The position numbers were made by a program, and so were the translations under genes. 64,000 nucleotides of DNA from Thermoanaerobaculum sp. (lineage in GTDB: Bacteria; Acidobacteriota; Thermoanaerobaculia; Multivoradales; UBA5704), in assembly GCA_021154885.1 (NCBI GenBank), contig JAJKHS010000143.1, forward strand, positions 152,003 through 216,002. The letters run 5' to 3'. The notes under the pieces were generated by a model, which saw nothing but the letters and a program-made list of their open reading frames with translations, did not search any database and was not told the DNA's origin. Of this stretch, positions 49,156 to 57,155 are shown in pieces (the first letter of the stretch is position 1; each line of letters opens with the position of its first letter).

Positions 49156-50604
49156 ATGAATCCGTTCAACCTCTCGAAAAAATTTTGTCTCGTGCTGGCC
49201 CTCGCCGCCCTGCCCTTCGCCGGCTGCCGCGGCGGGAAGACGGGCGGCGGCACGGCGGCGGGCCTGCACGTCCCCCGGCACGTCTTCCTGATCACGGTGG
49301 ACACTCTGCGGGCGGACCACATGAGCCTCTACGGCTATGGCCGCGCCACCTCGCCCGACCTGCAAAAGAGGGCGGCCTCCGGGGTGACCTTCGACCGCGC
49401 GGTCTGCCAGTGGCCGAAGACGGGGAGCTCGTTCGCGTCGATGTTCACCGGCCTCTACCCGCACACGACCGGCATCACCCACAAGGCGGCCGTGCAGGTG
49501 CCGGAGAAGTATCTGACCCTGCCGGCGCTGTTCAAGGAGAGCGGTTACACGACGGTGGGCGTGGTCTCGAACGCCGTGGTCTCGGCGAAGTTCGGCTGGA
49601 ACCGCGGCTTCGACGAGTTTGCGGAGACCTGGGGGCACGGCGAGTTCCCGGACGATCCCAAGCTGTTCCGGCCCCTGGCCAGCGCTCCCAAGGTGAACGA
49701 GGTGGCCGTGCCGCTGTTGAAGAAGCACGCCAAAGCGGACCGGCTCTTCGCCTGGATCCACTACTCGGACACCCACGCGCCCTACATGCTGCCGGACGGC
49801 GTTCAGAACCCTTTCCTCGGCGATCCCCTCTTTCAGGGAGACCGGGAGATTCCCCAGCGGCTCGTCAACAAGGGGTACACCCTGAACGGCCACACCGACC
49901 TCAAGTACTACGTCGCGCAGTACGACGCCAACGTCGGGCTGGCCGATGCCTACGTCCAGAAGCTGCTGGACGAGATGCGCGCGCTCGGCCTGCTGGAGGA
50001 CAGCCTGGTGATCTTCACCGCCGATCACGGCGAAGAGCTGGGCGAGCACGACTCGTGGTTCGAGCACGGGCCGCTGCCCTACAACACCACGGCCCACGTG
50101 CCGCTCGTCTTCTTCATGAACGGCCTGCCCGCCGGCCGCCGGGTGGACCGTCCCGTGGAGCTGGTGGACCTCTACCCGACGCTCAAGGACCTGATCGCCC
50201 CGGACCGCAAGGTCGAGGGGCTCGAAGGACACAGCCTCTGGCCGTTGCTGCGACCCTCGGGGGACGCGACGACCGGCGCCGGCGACTTCCGCCAGGCCTT
50301 CTCCGAAGCCGGACGCCAGCCCGACCTCTACCACAGCGTCCAGGAGGGTATCTGGAAGCTGGTCTTCAACTCCGGGGGGAAGCGCTCGAAGGCCGCAAGC
50401 TCCAGCACCGGAGGCTTCGAGCTCTACAACCTGCGGGACGACCCGGGGGAGACCCGAAACCTCGCCGCCGAGAAGCCTGAGGAGGTCCGCCGTCTGCGCC
50501 GCGAGCTGGCGAGCTGGATGCGCCGCGCCCGCGCCGAAGGCGGCGAAGAGGAGGTCAACGGCGAGAACGAGCGGGCGCTGCGGGCTTTGGGGTATGTGAA
50601 CTAG
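49156..50604 (+). CDS. Sulfatase-family lipoprotein with non-canonical nucleophile motif
   Basis: A 482-residue protein from the ATG at 49156 with a lipoprotein signal ending LPFAGC. The alkaline-phosphatase superfamily fold is shown by LITVDTLRADHMSLYGYGR (first metal Asp), VCQWPKTGSSFASMFTGLYPHT (nucleophile region) and FTADHGEELGEHDSWFEHG (metal ligands). The sulfatase signature C-x-P-x-R is absent; the site reads WPKTG, so Thr or Ser may be the nucleophile and a sulfatase activity is uncertain. It ends with ALRALGYVN. It probably acts in the periplasm on glycans or lipids. Confidence 0.85.
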   Translation: MNPFNLSKKFCLVLALAALPFAGCRGGKTGGGTAAGLHVPRHVFLITVDTLRADHMSLYGYGRATSPDLQKRAASGVTFDRAVCQWPKTGSSFASMFTGLYPHTTGITHKAAVQVPEKYLTLPALFKESGYTTVGVVSNAVVSAKFGWNRGFDEFAETWGHGEFPDDPKLFRPLASAPKVNEVAVPLLKKHAKADRLFAWIHYSDTHAPYMLPDGVQNPFLGDPLFQGDREIPQRLVNKGYTLNGHTDLKYYVAQYDANVGLADAYVQKLLDEMRALGLLEDSLVIFTADHGEELGEHDSWFEHGPLPYNTTAHVPLVFFMNGLPAGRRVDRPVELVDLYPTLKDLIAPDRKVEGLEGHSLWPLLRPSGDATTGAGDFRQAFSEAGRQPDLYHSVQEGIWKLVFNSGGKRSKAASSSTGGFELYNLRDDPGETRNLAAEKPEEVRRLRRELASWMRRARAEGGEEEVNGENERALRALGYVN

Positions 50605-50648
50605 GCTGCCCGCGCGTCATAATGGAGTCTCAAGTGAGGTCACCACAG

Positions 50649-50924
50649 ATGCCCAAGCTCACACTCGAAGTTCCCTCAGATGTTGTCGACGCCCTCAGGT
50701 TCCCCCCTGAAGAAGCCGAGGGTGAGATCCGGCGCGAGCTGGCTCTGGCCCTCTATCGGCGGGGCGTTCTGTCTCTCGGGAAGGCCCGGATTCTCGCACA
50801 GATGAGCCGGTGGCAGTTTGAACAGCTTCTGGGTGAACGTCGGATTCCCCGCCACTACACAGCCTCCGATCTGGCGGAGGACCTACTGCACGCGCATGGT
50901 GATCTGTCATTCTTCGCTCATTGA
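50649..50924 (+). CDS. UPF0175 family antitoxin-like protein
   Basis: A 91-residue UPF0175 protein: LTLEVPSDVVDALRFP, EIRRELALALYRRGVLSLGKARILAQMSRWQFEQLL and RRIPRHYTASDLAEDL, described here only by its order. This is the same family as the gene at 11757. The following overlapping frame opens like a DUF3368 toxin but is cut short. The start at 50649 has GAGGTCACC upstream; 50622 is an alternative. Confidence 0.88.
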   Translation: MPKLTLEVPSDVVDALRFPPEEAEGEIRRELALALYRRGVLSLGKARILAQMSRWQFEQLLGERRIPRHYTASDLAEDLLHAHGDLSFFAH

Positions 50925-50968
50925 CTTGGCGCGGCTGGTTGCCAGTGAGGCCTTACAGGAGATTTTCC
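50896..50968 (+). pseudogene. Truncated DUF3368 PIN toxin
   Basis: ATG at 50896, inside the end of the UPF0175 gene, opens MVICHSSLIDLARLVASEAL, which matches the N-terminus of DUF3368 PIN toxins (MVICNSSPLIALARLG-type). After about 25 residues it runs into the start of an unrelated antitoxin fragment and ends at 51030 without the PIN acidic motifs. Confidence 0.6.
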
Positions 50969-51112
50969 ATGAAGACCAAGACCAAGAAAACCAGCCGAAT
51001 CCTCGACGCAGTCCACGAGACCACACGTGATCTCCATGCCGCGGGCTTCGTCTCCGAGCTCCGGATGAAGGATTACGACGCTCTATGTCATGGCGCGAGA
51101 ACGCGCACTTGA
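50969..51112 (+). pseudogene. Truncated HigA-like antitoxin
   Basis: A 47-residue frame with CAGGAG upstream. MKTKTKKTSRILDAVHETTRDL and ELRMKDYDALC resemble the N-terminus of XRE-type HigA antitoxins, where MxDFDALC is followed by a helix-turn-helix. Here the frame ends GARTRT at 51112, overlapping the 3' end of vapC by 25 bp on the other strand. It looks like the junction left by insertion or deletion that placed vapBC here. Confidence 0.55.
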
Positions 51113-51492
51113 GGAAGCTTGGCGGCGGCTTTCTCGAACGTTACCACTTCCTCGGCACCTGAGCGTAGATAATTGCGGTGGATCACGCGATCGATGAATC
51201 CCGGCTTTGCGGATTCCAAATCCGGAGTGGTAAGAACCGCCGCAACCTCACCAGTTCCCTCGATACCCGGGCTGGCCAGGAAATCACGCAAGGCATCCAG
51301 AGTATCTTTCTTTGACGCCCCGTAGTGATGCTGGAGGGCATAATAAGCTTCTGCAATGACCCAGTCGGAGACGAAGACCCGATTCCCCGCCTTCAGGCGC
51401 TTCTGGAGGTAGTCCAGCGCGACGAGAGCCAAGTCGCCAGGCTCGCCTGTCAATACACGCACCACGACCGAGGTATCAAGGCCGATGATCAC
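51088..51492 (-). CDS. vapC: VapC-type PIN-domain toxin
   Basis: A 134-residue PIN RNase: MIIGLDTSVVVRVLTGEP (first Asp), VIAEAYYALQHHYG (Glu), then LTTPDLESAKPGFIDRVIHRNY (third acid region) and VVTFEKAAAKL. GTG start overlapping the upstream gene by 4 bp. It is intact. VapC toxins cleave tRNA or rRNA. Confidence 0.88.
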   Translation of the reverse strand: MIIGLDTSVVVRVLTGEPGDLALVALDYLQKRLKAGNRVFVSDWVIAEAYYALQHHYGASKKDTLDALRDFLASPGIEGTGEVAAVLTTPDLESAKPGFIDRVIHRNYLRSGAEEVVTFEKAAAKLPQVRVLAP

Positions 51493-51788
51493 AGGTCGCG
51501 ATCCCGAGCGATGCCCCGGGCAATGCTTTCGCGGATCGCGCTCATGTCGTGCTGCGTAACGGCGCGCGCGGTTTTTCCGAGGACCCCGAACCAGGTTGGG
51601 ATCGTTCGCCCCTCCGCCGGACCCCCGGTAGTTGCGGCCTCGCGAGCCGCAGACTCAGGCGCCTCGCCTTTTCTGACATAGTGCTGATAGAGCTCGACAG
51701 TCACCTCACGCACCGCTCGCCCCTCGAGGGCGCTCTTGGCCTTGACGAGGCGATAGAGTTCATCCGGAATTTCGATCGTCGCCTTCAT
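51489..51788 (-). CDS. VapB-type antitoxin
   Basis: A 99-residue protein: a ribbon-helix-helix opening MKATIEIPDELYRLVKAKSALEGRAVREV, described here by its first words, then a longer tail that presumably binds the PIN toxin. It is transcribed first and overlaps vapC by GTGA. It probably represses its own operon. Confidence 0.82.
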   Translation of the reverse strand: MKATIEIPDELYRLVKAKSALEGRAVREVTVELYQHYVRKGEAPESAAREAATTGGPAEGRTIPTWFGVLGKTARAVTQHDMSAIRESIARGIARDRDL

Positions 51789-51839
51789 AGAGCCAGTAAA
51801 CCGTATTCCCGGATTTCCGTCAAGCCATGTGCCCTCCCT

Positions 51840-53012
51840 TCATTGAGTTGCCGACTTCCCGAAGTTCGACGCCAGGATCGCCAGGTCCAGGCCGTCGATC
51901 TTGCCGTCGGCGTTGAGGTCGGCTCTGGCGTCATAGGTGGCGCTGCCGCGCAGGGCGCCGAAGTGGAGGGCGAAGATCACCAGGTCGGAGCCGTCCACCC
52001 GGTTGTCCAGGTTGAGGTCTCCCTGGAGGGTGACGGTTGTGGTGCCGGCGATGGTGAAGCGGAGGATCTCCCGGTCCACCGTGTTGGACGGCGTCGCGAG
52101 GTCGCGAGAGCGCAGGCCGACGCTCACGATCCCGGCGAGGGGAGCCGGCGGCTGGTAGCTCAGATGGGCGCGGACCGCGTTGCCGCTCGGCACCGTCGGC
52201 GTCACCGCGCCATTGACCAGCAGGAAGGTGTTCGCGACGTCGATCCCCGTCCCGAAGTCCCAGACGTCGACGTCGATCCTCGTGCTGGCCGCCACGTCCT
52301 TGGCGCCATTGGCCGGGCTCACGATGCCGGTGACGGGGGGCACCGTGTCGATCCCCTGGAGGGCGTTGAAGAAGACCCGGGCGAGGATGTCGTAGCCCGC
52401 GGCGTTGGGGTGGCCCACGGGGTCGTCCGCTGCCACCACGTAGAAGCCGCTGAAGAGGTTCGGCGTCGAGCGGAAGACCTCGTAGGGGTCGGCCTCCCGC
52501 CGCTGACGCAGGCCCGCGAGGTTGCGGACGCGGCCGTTCAGGGCGTCGGTGAGGAGGTTGTCGGCGTCCACCTTGGCGTCCGGCTTGCGGGGGATGACCG
52601 TCGCGTGGAGCGCCAGGATGTTCTTCACCTCGGCCCGGCGGGCCATCTCGTCGAGGTTGAAGATGGTGGTCTCGGGGGAGATGGCGCGCGAGATGTCGTT
52701 CGTCCCCTCCATCAGCAGGAAGTAATCGCCCGGCGCGCCCTCGGCCACCACGCTGTCGATGCGGGAGAGGCTGTCCGGCGTCCGCTCGCCGCCCACGCCG
52801 CGGTTGAGCACCGTGGCGCTCACGCCCGCACCCTGAAGAAGGGCTTGCAGGCGCGGCGGATAGCCGGGATTCGCCCGCGCCGGATCATCCCCTCTCCCCT
52901 CGGTGATGCTGTCGCCGAAGCAGATGTACTTCCGGGCCGTGGTCTGGGCCGCGGCGAGGGCGGGAACCAGGCCGAAGAGGAAGACGGCGGAGGCGAGCGG
53001 GCAGCGGGTCAC
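51840..53012 (-). CDS. Secreted SGNH hydrolase with dockerin repeats
   Basis: A 390-residue secreted protein with a signal peptide (LASAVFLFGLVPALAAAQ). The SGNH domain has ICFGDSITEGRGDD (Ser), GVGGERTPD (Gly), MEGTNDISR (Asn) and DDPVGHPNAAGYDI (Asp-x-x-His). A middle Ig-like part follows (TGIVSPANGAKDV), then two dockerin-type repeats, GDLNLDNRVDGSDLVIFALHFG and ADLNADGKIDGLDLAILASNFG, each with a calcium loop. It probably removes acyl groups from a polysaccharide. The GTG overlaps the upstream gene by 4 bp. Confidence 0.9.
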   Translation of the reverse strand: MTRCPLASAVFLFGLVPALAAAQTTARKYICFGDSITEGRGDDPARANPGYPPRLQALLQGAGVSATVLNRGVGGERTPDSLSRIDSVVAEGAPGDYFLLMEGTNDISRAISPETTIFNLDEMARRAEVKNILALHATVIPRKPDAKVDADNLLTDALNGRVRNLAGLRQRREADPYEVFRSTPNLFSGFYVVAADDPVGHPNAAGYDILARVFFNALQGIDTVPPVTGIVSPANGAKDVAASTRIDVDVWDFGTGIDVANTFLLVNGAVTPTVPSGNAVRAHLSYQPPAPLAGIVSVGLRSRDLATPSNTVDREILRFTIAGTTTVTLQGDLNLDNRVDGSDLVIFALHFGALRGSATYDARADLNADGKIDGLDLAILASNFGKSATQ

Positions 53013-54073
53013 GGCACCTTTTCCAGGGGTTTCAGCGCGGCTGTCCCCTGCCGCTTTTCGGCCGGCCAGCGCAGGCGGACGCCGCCGCCCAGCGAATCGA
53101 CCACGGGGCGGCTCAGCGAGGACGAGGAGATGGACGCCTTCGCCTGCACCCGGCCCGTGCCGTCGAGGTCGAGCACGGACCAGGCCTTGGCCGCGGCCTC
53201 CAGGTAGAGCAGGCGGGGGCGATCGGGGCCGCCCAGGAAGGCAGGGTAGAGAGAGCCGGAGGGGCCGGCGGCGCGCTCGTCGCGCCACTCTCCCCGCTCG
53301 AAGCGGGCCATCCGCAGTTGATACCCGTGGCCGTCGTAGCGGCTCCAGGCGATCAGCGCGCCGCCGCCGGCGGTGGCAGTGAGAGCAGGCGTGATGTCGG
53401 GCACGGCGTTGGGAGCGGAGAGCCGGCGCACGGGGAGCCAGTTCGATCCCACCCGTTGGCTCCAGACGATCTCGTCGGCCGTGCCGTCGAAGGCGCTCCA
53501 GGCCAGCAGCCAGGAGCCGTCGGCCAGCACGGCGCCGGTCAGCGCGAGCTGGCTGCCCGGACCGGGGTGGGAGACCCACTGGGCCGCCTGCCAGCGCCGG
53601 CCGTTCCAGGCGGCGGCGCGCACGGCGAGCGTCCGGAGACCGTCCCCCTCCAGCCAGGCGAGACCGGCCAGCCGGCCGCCGTCCACCAGGAGCACGGGCG
53701 CGCGTCGCTGCTGCGGTATCTGCGGGGGCTGCTCCGGCGGCTCGGGGAGTGATCGCGAGCCCTTGTCGTCCCCGGTCAGCAGGAACAGGCGCTGGCGCCC
53801 GGCGGCATCGGGGAAGCTGCCGGCAGCCACCCAGCCGGCGGCCGTGTCCGAAACGGCGGCGAGGGAGGAGACCTCCGCCCGCTCCGGCAGGCTCACCTGC
53901 AAGGCCTGGCCGCCGGGCAGCTCGAGGCGGGCCGAATTCCCCTGGGGGATCAGGACCAGGCCCTCACGCGCGGCCTGGACCGGATCTTCCTGAGCGACGG
54001 CTGCGGCGAGTGATCCGTAGAAGAAGAGGAGACAGAAGAATCCTCTCAGCGGGCGAAATGACGTTCCCCACAC
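53009..54073 (-). CDS. Secreted beta-propeller-like protein of unknown function
   Basis: A 354-residue protein with a signal peptide (GFFCLLFFYGSLAAAVAQ) and repeated WxxA/WS blades: GWVAAGSFPDAAGR, AGLAWLEGDG, WLLAWSAFDGTADEIVWSQR and ALIAWSRYDGHGYQLRMARF. This looks like a six- or seven-bladed propeller of the sialidase or Kelch-like kind without catalytic motifs. It is coupled to the SGNH-dockerin gene downstream, so it may bind the same polysaccharide. Confidence 0.7.
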   Translation of the reverse strand: MWGTSFRPLRGFFCLLFFYGSLAAAVAQEDPVQAAREGLVLIPQGNSARLELPGGQALQVSLPERAEVSSLAAVSDTAAGWVAAGSFPDAAGRQRLFLLTGDDKGSRSLPEPPEQPPQIPQQRRAPVLLVDGGRLAGLAWLEGDGLRTLAVRAAAWNGRRWQAAQWVSHPGPGSQLALTGAVLADGSWLLAWSAFDGTADEIVWSQRVGSNWLPVRRLSAPNAVPDITPALTATAGGGALIAWSRYDGHGYQLRMARFERGEWRDERAAGPSGSLYPAFLGGPDRPRLLYLEAAAKAWSVLDLDGTGRVQAKASISSSSLSRPVVDSLGGGVRLRWPAEKRQGTAALKPLEKVP

Positions 54074-54126
54074 TAGGGTATCCTACCGCAGTTCCCGGAC
54101 CCGCCGTTGGGACCTGGCCTTGAGGC

Positions 54127-54248
54127 TTAGGGTAGGGGCGGGTCTGGACGGCAGGGTTGGGGGCTCGACCCGCCCTGGTACGGACGATTCCGGCGTCGCA
54201 GGGCGGGTTGCGCCCCCTCCCGCCCGTCCAGACCCGCCCCTACCCTAA
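54127..54248. repeat. Palindromic repeat family A, copy 3
   Basis: A 122-bp copy with the same ends as copies 1 and 2 (TTAGGGTAGGGGCGGGTCTG and its inverse) but with the internal segment inverted. It lies between divergent genes, 59 bp before the sulfatase-like gene start. Confidence 0.85.
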
Positions 54249-54306
54249 GCGAGTCAGCGCGTACAGCGACGCAATCTAGAATGGGGCCGGGACGAGAGGA
54301 CCACGC

Positions 54307-55782
54307 TTGCTACGACGAATTCTGACTGCGACGATCGCAACCACGGCCCTGGGTCTGCTCCCCCTCGCCTGTCACTGGGGGCCGCCGGTCCACCAGGGAC
54401 CCATCGTGCTGATCACCATCGACGCCTTGCGGGCCGACATGGTGGGCGCCCTGGGCGGGCCGCCCAAAGTGATGCCGGCGCTGAGCGCCCTGGCCAGATC
54501 GTCCGACTACGCCGGCCGCGCCATCTCGCCGTCGAGTTGGACCGTCCCCTCCATGGCGGCCCTCTTCACCGGCTTCCAGCCCTGGCGGGCCCAGAGCTGG
54601 GCCAACGACCGCGCGGTGCTGGACGACCGCTTCGTCACCCTCCCCGAGTCGCTCAAGAAGGTGGGCTACAAGACCGCGGCCTTCCGCTCCAACTACTGGC
54701 TGGAGGCGCGGTTCGGCTACGCCCAGGGGTTCGACCTCTTCCAGTACCTGAATCAGGGGAAGCGGGCGGTGGCGTATCTCGAGCAGCTCAAGGGGGACCG
54801 GGAATTCGTCTGGATCCACATCCTGCCGCCGCACGCTCCCTACGTCCGGCGCGATCCGCTCCTCGACCGGCTCGACGAGATCCCCCCCGACCTGCCGCAG
54901 CAGATCAAGCCCCTGGAACTCGAGCCCTACGCCGATCCGGCCGTGCCGCTGCCGGCGGACAAGGAGCGGCTCTTCCGGGCCATGTACAAGCTCAACGCCG
55001 CCTACGCCGACACCATGCTGAGCCGCATGCTGGAGGCGTTGAAGCGCAGCGGCCAGTGGGACAGGACGCTCCTCGCCGTCACCGCCGACCACGGCGAGGA
55101 GTTCAAGGAGAACGGCCAGATCGCTCACGGCGGCAACCTCGGCCACGTGCTGGTGGAGGTGCCGCTGGTGATCAAGCTGCCCAAGGGGTTCCAGCGCAAG
55201 CTCGCCCTGACGGCTGGCCGCCGGGTGGCCAACGTGCGGGTAGCGCCGACGCTCATCGAGGCGGCCGGCGGCACCCTTGAGGCCGGCGCGGCGCCCAGCT
55301 TCTTCCAGCCGTTCGACAAAGGAGCCCTCTCCGAGCTCTACCTGGGCAACGCCGTCAACCGCTTCTCGCTGGTGGACGGCGACCTGCAACTCCTCTGGGA
55401 GAGCCATTTCGGCAAGCCGGAGCCGGACTACTTCCGCGCCCGCTATGCGGGGATCGGCGGCCAGCCGCAGCCGCCGCTGACCGAGCCGGCGGCCGCCATC
55501 TTCAACCGCCTGGACAAGCAGTTCTCCTCGGTCCTGCCGTTGACCGGGCTGCCCGCCGAGCCCCCCCAGCTCTCCCTCTGGCGCTGGACGCCGCAGGGCA
55601 CGGTGAAGGTGGAGGACCCGCAGGCGATCCAGCGCCTGGCCCACCAGCTCAAGAACGCCTGGCTGGCCGCCAACGGCGACGAGACCGCCCTCGGCCGCTC
55701 GATCGGCAAGCAGCCCCACCTCACGCCGCAGCAGGAGGAGGAACTACGGTCGCTGGGGTATGTGGCGGGGGGGAAGCGGTAG
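54307..55782 (+). CDS. Sulfatase-like lipoprotein
   Basis: A 491-residue protein with a TTG start and a lipoprotein signal (ALGLLPLAC). The superfamily motifs are LITIDALRADMVGALGG, SPSSWTVPSMAALFTGF (Ser/Thr nucleophile rather than C-x-P-x-R), HILPPHAPYV and VTADHGEEFKENGQIAHGG. It ends ELRSLGYVAGGKR. It is related to the gene at 49156 and to the domain of the gene at 18626. It is likely periplasmic and its substrate is unknown. Confidence 0.84.
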   Translation: MLRRILTATIATTALGLLPLACHWGPPVHQGPIVLITIDALRADMVGALGGPPKVMPALSALARSSDYAGRAISPSSWTVPSMAALFTGFQPWRAQSWANDRAVLDDRFVTLPESLKKVGYKTAAFRSNYWLEARFGYAQGFDLFQYLNQGKRAVAYLEQLKGDREFVWIHILPPHAPYVRRDPLLDRLDEIPPDLPQQIKPLELEPYADPAVPLPADKERLFRAMYKLNAAYADTMLSRMLEALKRSGQWDRTLLAVTADHGEEFKENGQIAHGGNLGHVLVEVPLVIKLPKGFQRKLALTAGRRVANVRVAPTLIEAAGGTLEAGAAPSFFQPFDKGALSELYLGNAVNRFSLVDGDLQLLWESHFGKPEPDYFRARYAGIGGQPQPPLTEPAAAIFNRLDKQFSSVLPLTGLPAEPPQLSLWRWTPQGTVKVEDPQAIQRLAHQLKNAWLAANGDETALGRSIGKQPHLTPQQEEELRSLGYVAGGKR

Positions 55783-55839
55783 GGGGAGTGGTATCCTCTA
55801 GGCGCGACGCCTGACTGCGGCGCTCAGAGAGTATGTAGT

Positions 55840-56127
55840 ATGGGAATCGAAGAGCTACGGCACCGAAGGACCGAGATTCTCCGTCTGGCCACCCTTCACG
55901 GTGCCACCAACGTCCGGGTTTTCGGCTCAGTGGCACGCGGTGAAGCGGACGAGCGGAGCGACGTCGACTTTCTGGTCGACATGGGAAGCGGCCGAAGCCT
56001 GCTCGACCTGGGAGGCCTCCTCGAGGATCTTCGAGCGCTCCTGAGCCAACCGGTCGACGTCGTCACTGAGCGGGGCCTGAAAGCTCGCATCAGGGACCGG
56101 GTTTTACAGGAAGCGGTGCCGTTGTGA
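55840..56127 (+). CDS. MNT-type nucleotidyltransferase antitoxin (MntA-like)
   Basis: A 95-residue MNT protein: VFGSVARGEADERSDVDFLVDM with GSxARG and DVD, and VDVVTERGLKARI with the third acidic residue. The start of a HepT-like gene overlaps the stop (GTGA). In the MntA-HepT system MntA poly-AMPylates the HEPN toxin. Here HepT is truncated, so MntA is orphaned. Confidence 0.88.
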   Translation: MGIEELRHRRTEILRLATLHGATNVRVFGSVARGEADERSDVDFLVDMGSGRSLLDLGGLLEDLRALLSQPVDVVTERGLKARIRDRVLQEAVPL

Positions 56128-56288
56128 GGGAGGTCCGGGAGCGGGTTCTCGACATCCTGGAGTCTATCGAACGCATCGAGAGGTACGGGAGCGGCGGCAG
56201 GGAAGAATTCGAGCGGAACGAATTGTTCCAGCTATGGATTCTCCATCATCTCCAGATCCTTGGCGAGGCCGTTCCTTCCCAACCATAA
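56124..56288 (+). pseudogene. Truncated HepT-like HEPN toxin
   Basis: A 54-residue frame: VREVRERVLDILESIERIERYG, then FERNELFQLWILHHLQILGEA, the first helices of HepT (DUF86). It ends VPSQP just after GEA. The essential Rx4-6H RNase motif that would follow is missing. A 201-bp palindromic element starts 20 bp downstream, so insertion or an accompanying deletion probably removed the 3' half. Confidence 0.8.
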
Positions 56289-56307
56289 TTACGGTGGCCT
56301 ATCCTCC

Positions 56308-56508
56308 GCAGGCCACAACCCCGAGCCCGTAGGGCGGCATACTCGTAGCCCAGGGCGTCAGCCCTGGGTAGGCGGCGGTAGATTCAATTCCAGCCCTGCC
56401 AAGGGCGCCCTTGACAGGGCTCAATTCGGATGGATCGTGCACGTTGTCCCAGCGCTTACGCACTGGGCTATGAGTCTGCCGCCCTACGGGCTCGGGATTG
56501 TGGCCTGC
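56308..56508. repeat. MITE-like element with 46-bp inverted arms
   Basis: The arms 56308-56353 and 56463-56508 match in 43 of 46 positions when inverted (GCAGGCCACAACCCCGAGCC at the left end). A smaller hairpin (CAGGGCGTCAGCCCTG) lies inside. There is no coding potential. It sits directly downstream of the truncated hepT. Confidence 0.8.
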
Positions 56509-57155
56509 AGAGGAGTGGGTGCTATGAGGTCGCTGCCCCCGCGGCATCCGCCCGCCCGCAGGTGGTTCAACGTGCGGACCGCCGACATCTGTACGTCTCC
56601 GTATTGATGGCAGGGAGTTACTTACACGGAGCCGCGAGGATGCTTATCCGAACGTCCTGGCTCGACCGACTGTTCCAACTCCAGTTCTTACAGTGACATA
56701 CGGCGGGGCCGGACTGCAGCCTTCCGCCTGTAGGGTGCCCCCGAAACGACGCCTGCGCATGCTTATCGCTCGGCACCCGAGGCATTGACGAGGTTTAGGA
56801 ACCGGGATATCATCCTAATGAACCGCAGAATGAGGAGGATAGACAGTCGCTATGGTTTCCGGGCCGAAATCCGGGGTTGAGTCGCTAAGGACTAGGCGGA
56901 TAAGTTCAGAGTGACGTTCTACGCCAAGAGGGGCCGAAGGAACATGACGATGCGCTGCGAGAAGATACAGAGTTCCATCTCGGCATGGCGGCGGCATGAG
57001 TTGATTTTTTGCTGCCGCGCTACAGTAGTGGCAACTCTCGGTCTGCTCGGTGGTTGCTAAGAGCGTAGAACTCTCGCTTCCACCGGCCGGTCGGTTTCGC
57101 CGTCCGCACGGTGAAGCGTCATAGCGTCGTGCGTCGCGCGTTCCAAGGAGGTATC
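56509..57155. other. Region without a recognisable gene, before the cassette-like genes
   Basis: No frame here has convincing protein character; short open frames such as the minus-strand one at 56815-56997 have no ribosome site or family resemblance. The composition falls in GC toward the right. The last ~100 bp contain a GC-rich inverted stretch (GGCCGGTCGG, CCGTCCGC) reminiscent of an attC stem, but the core sites are not clear. Confidence 0.4.
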
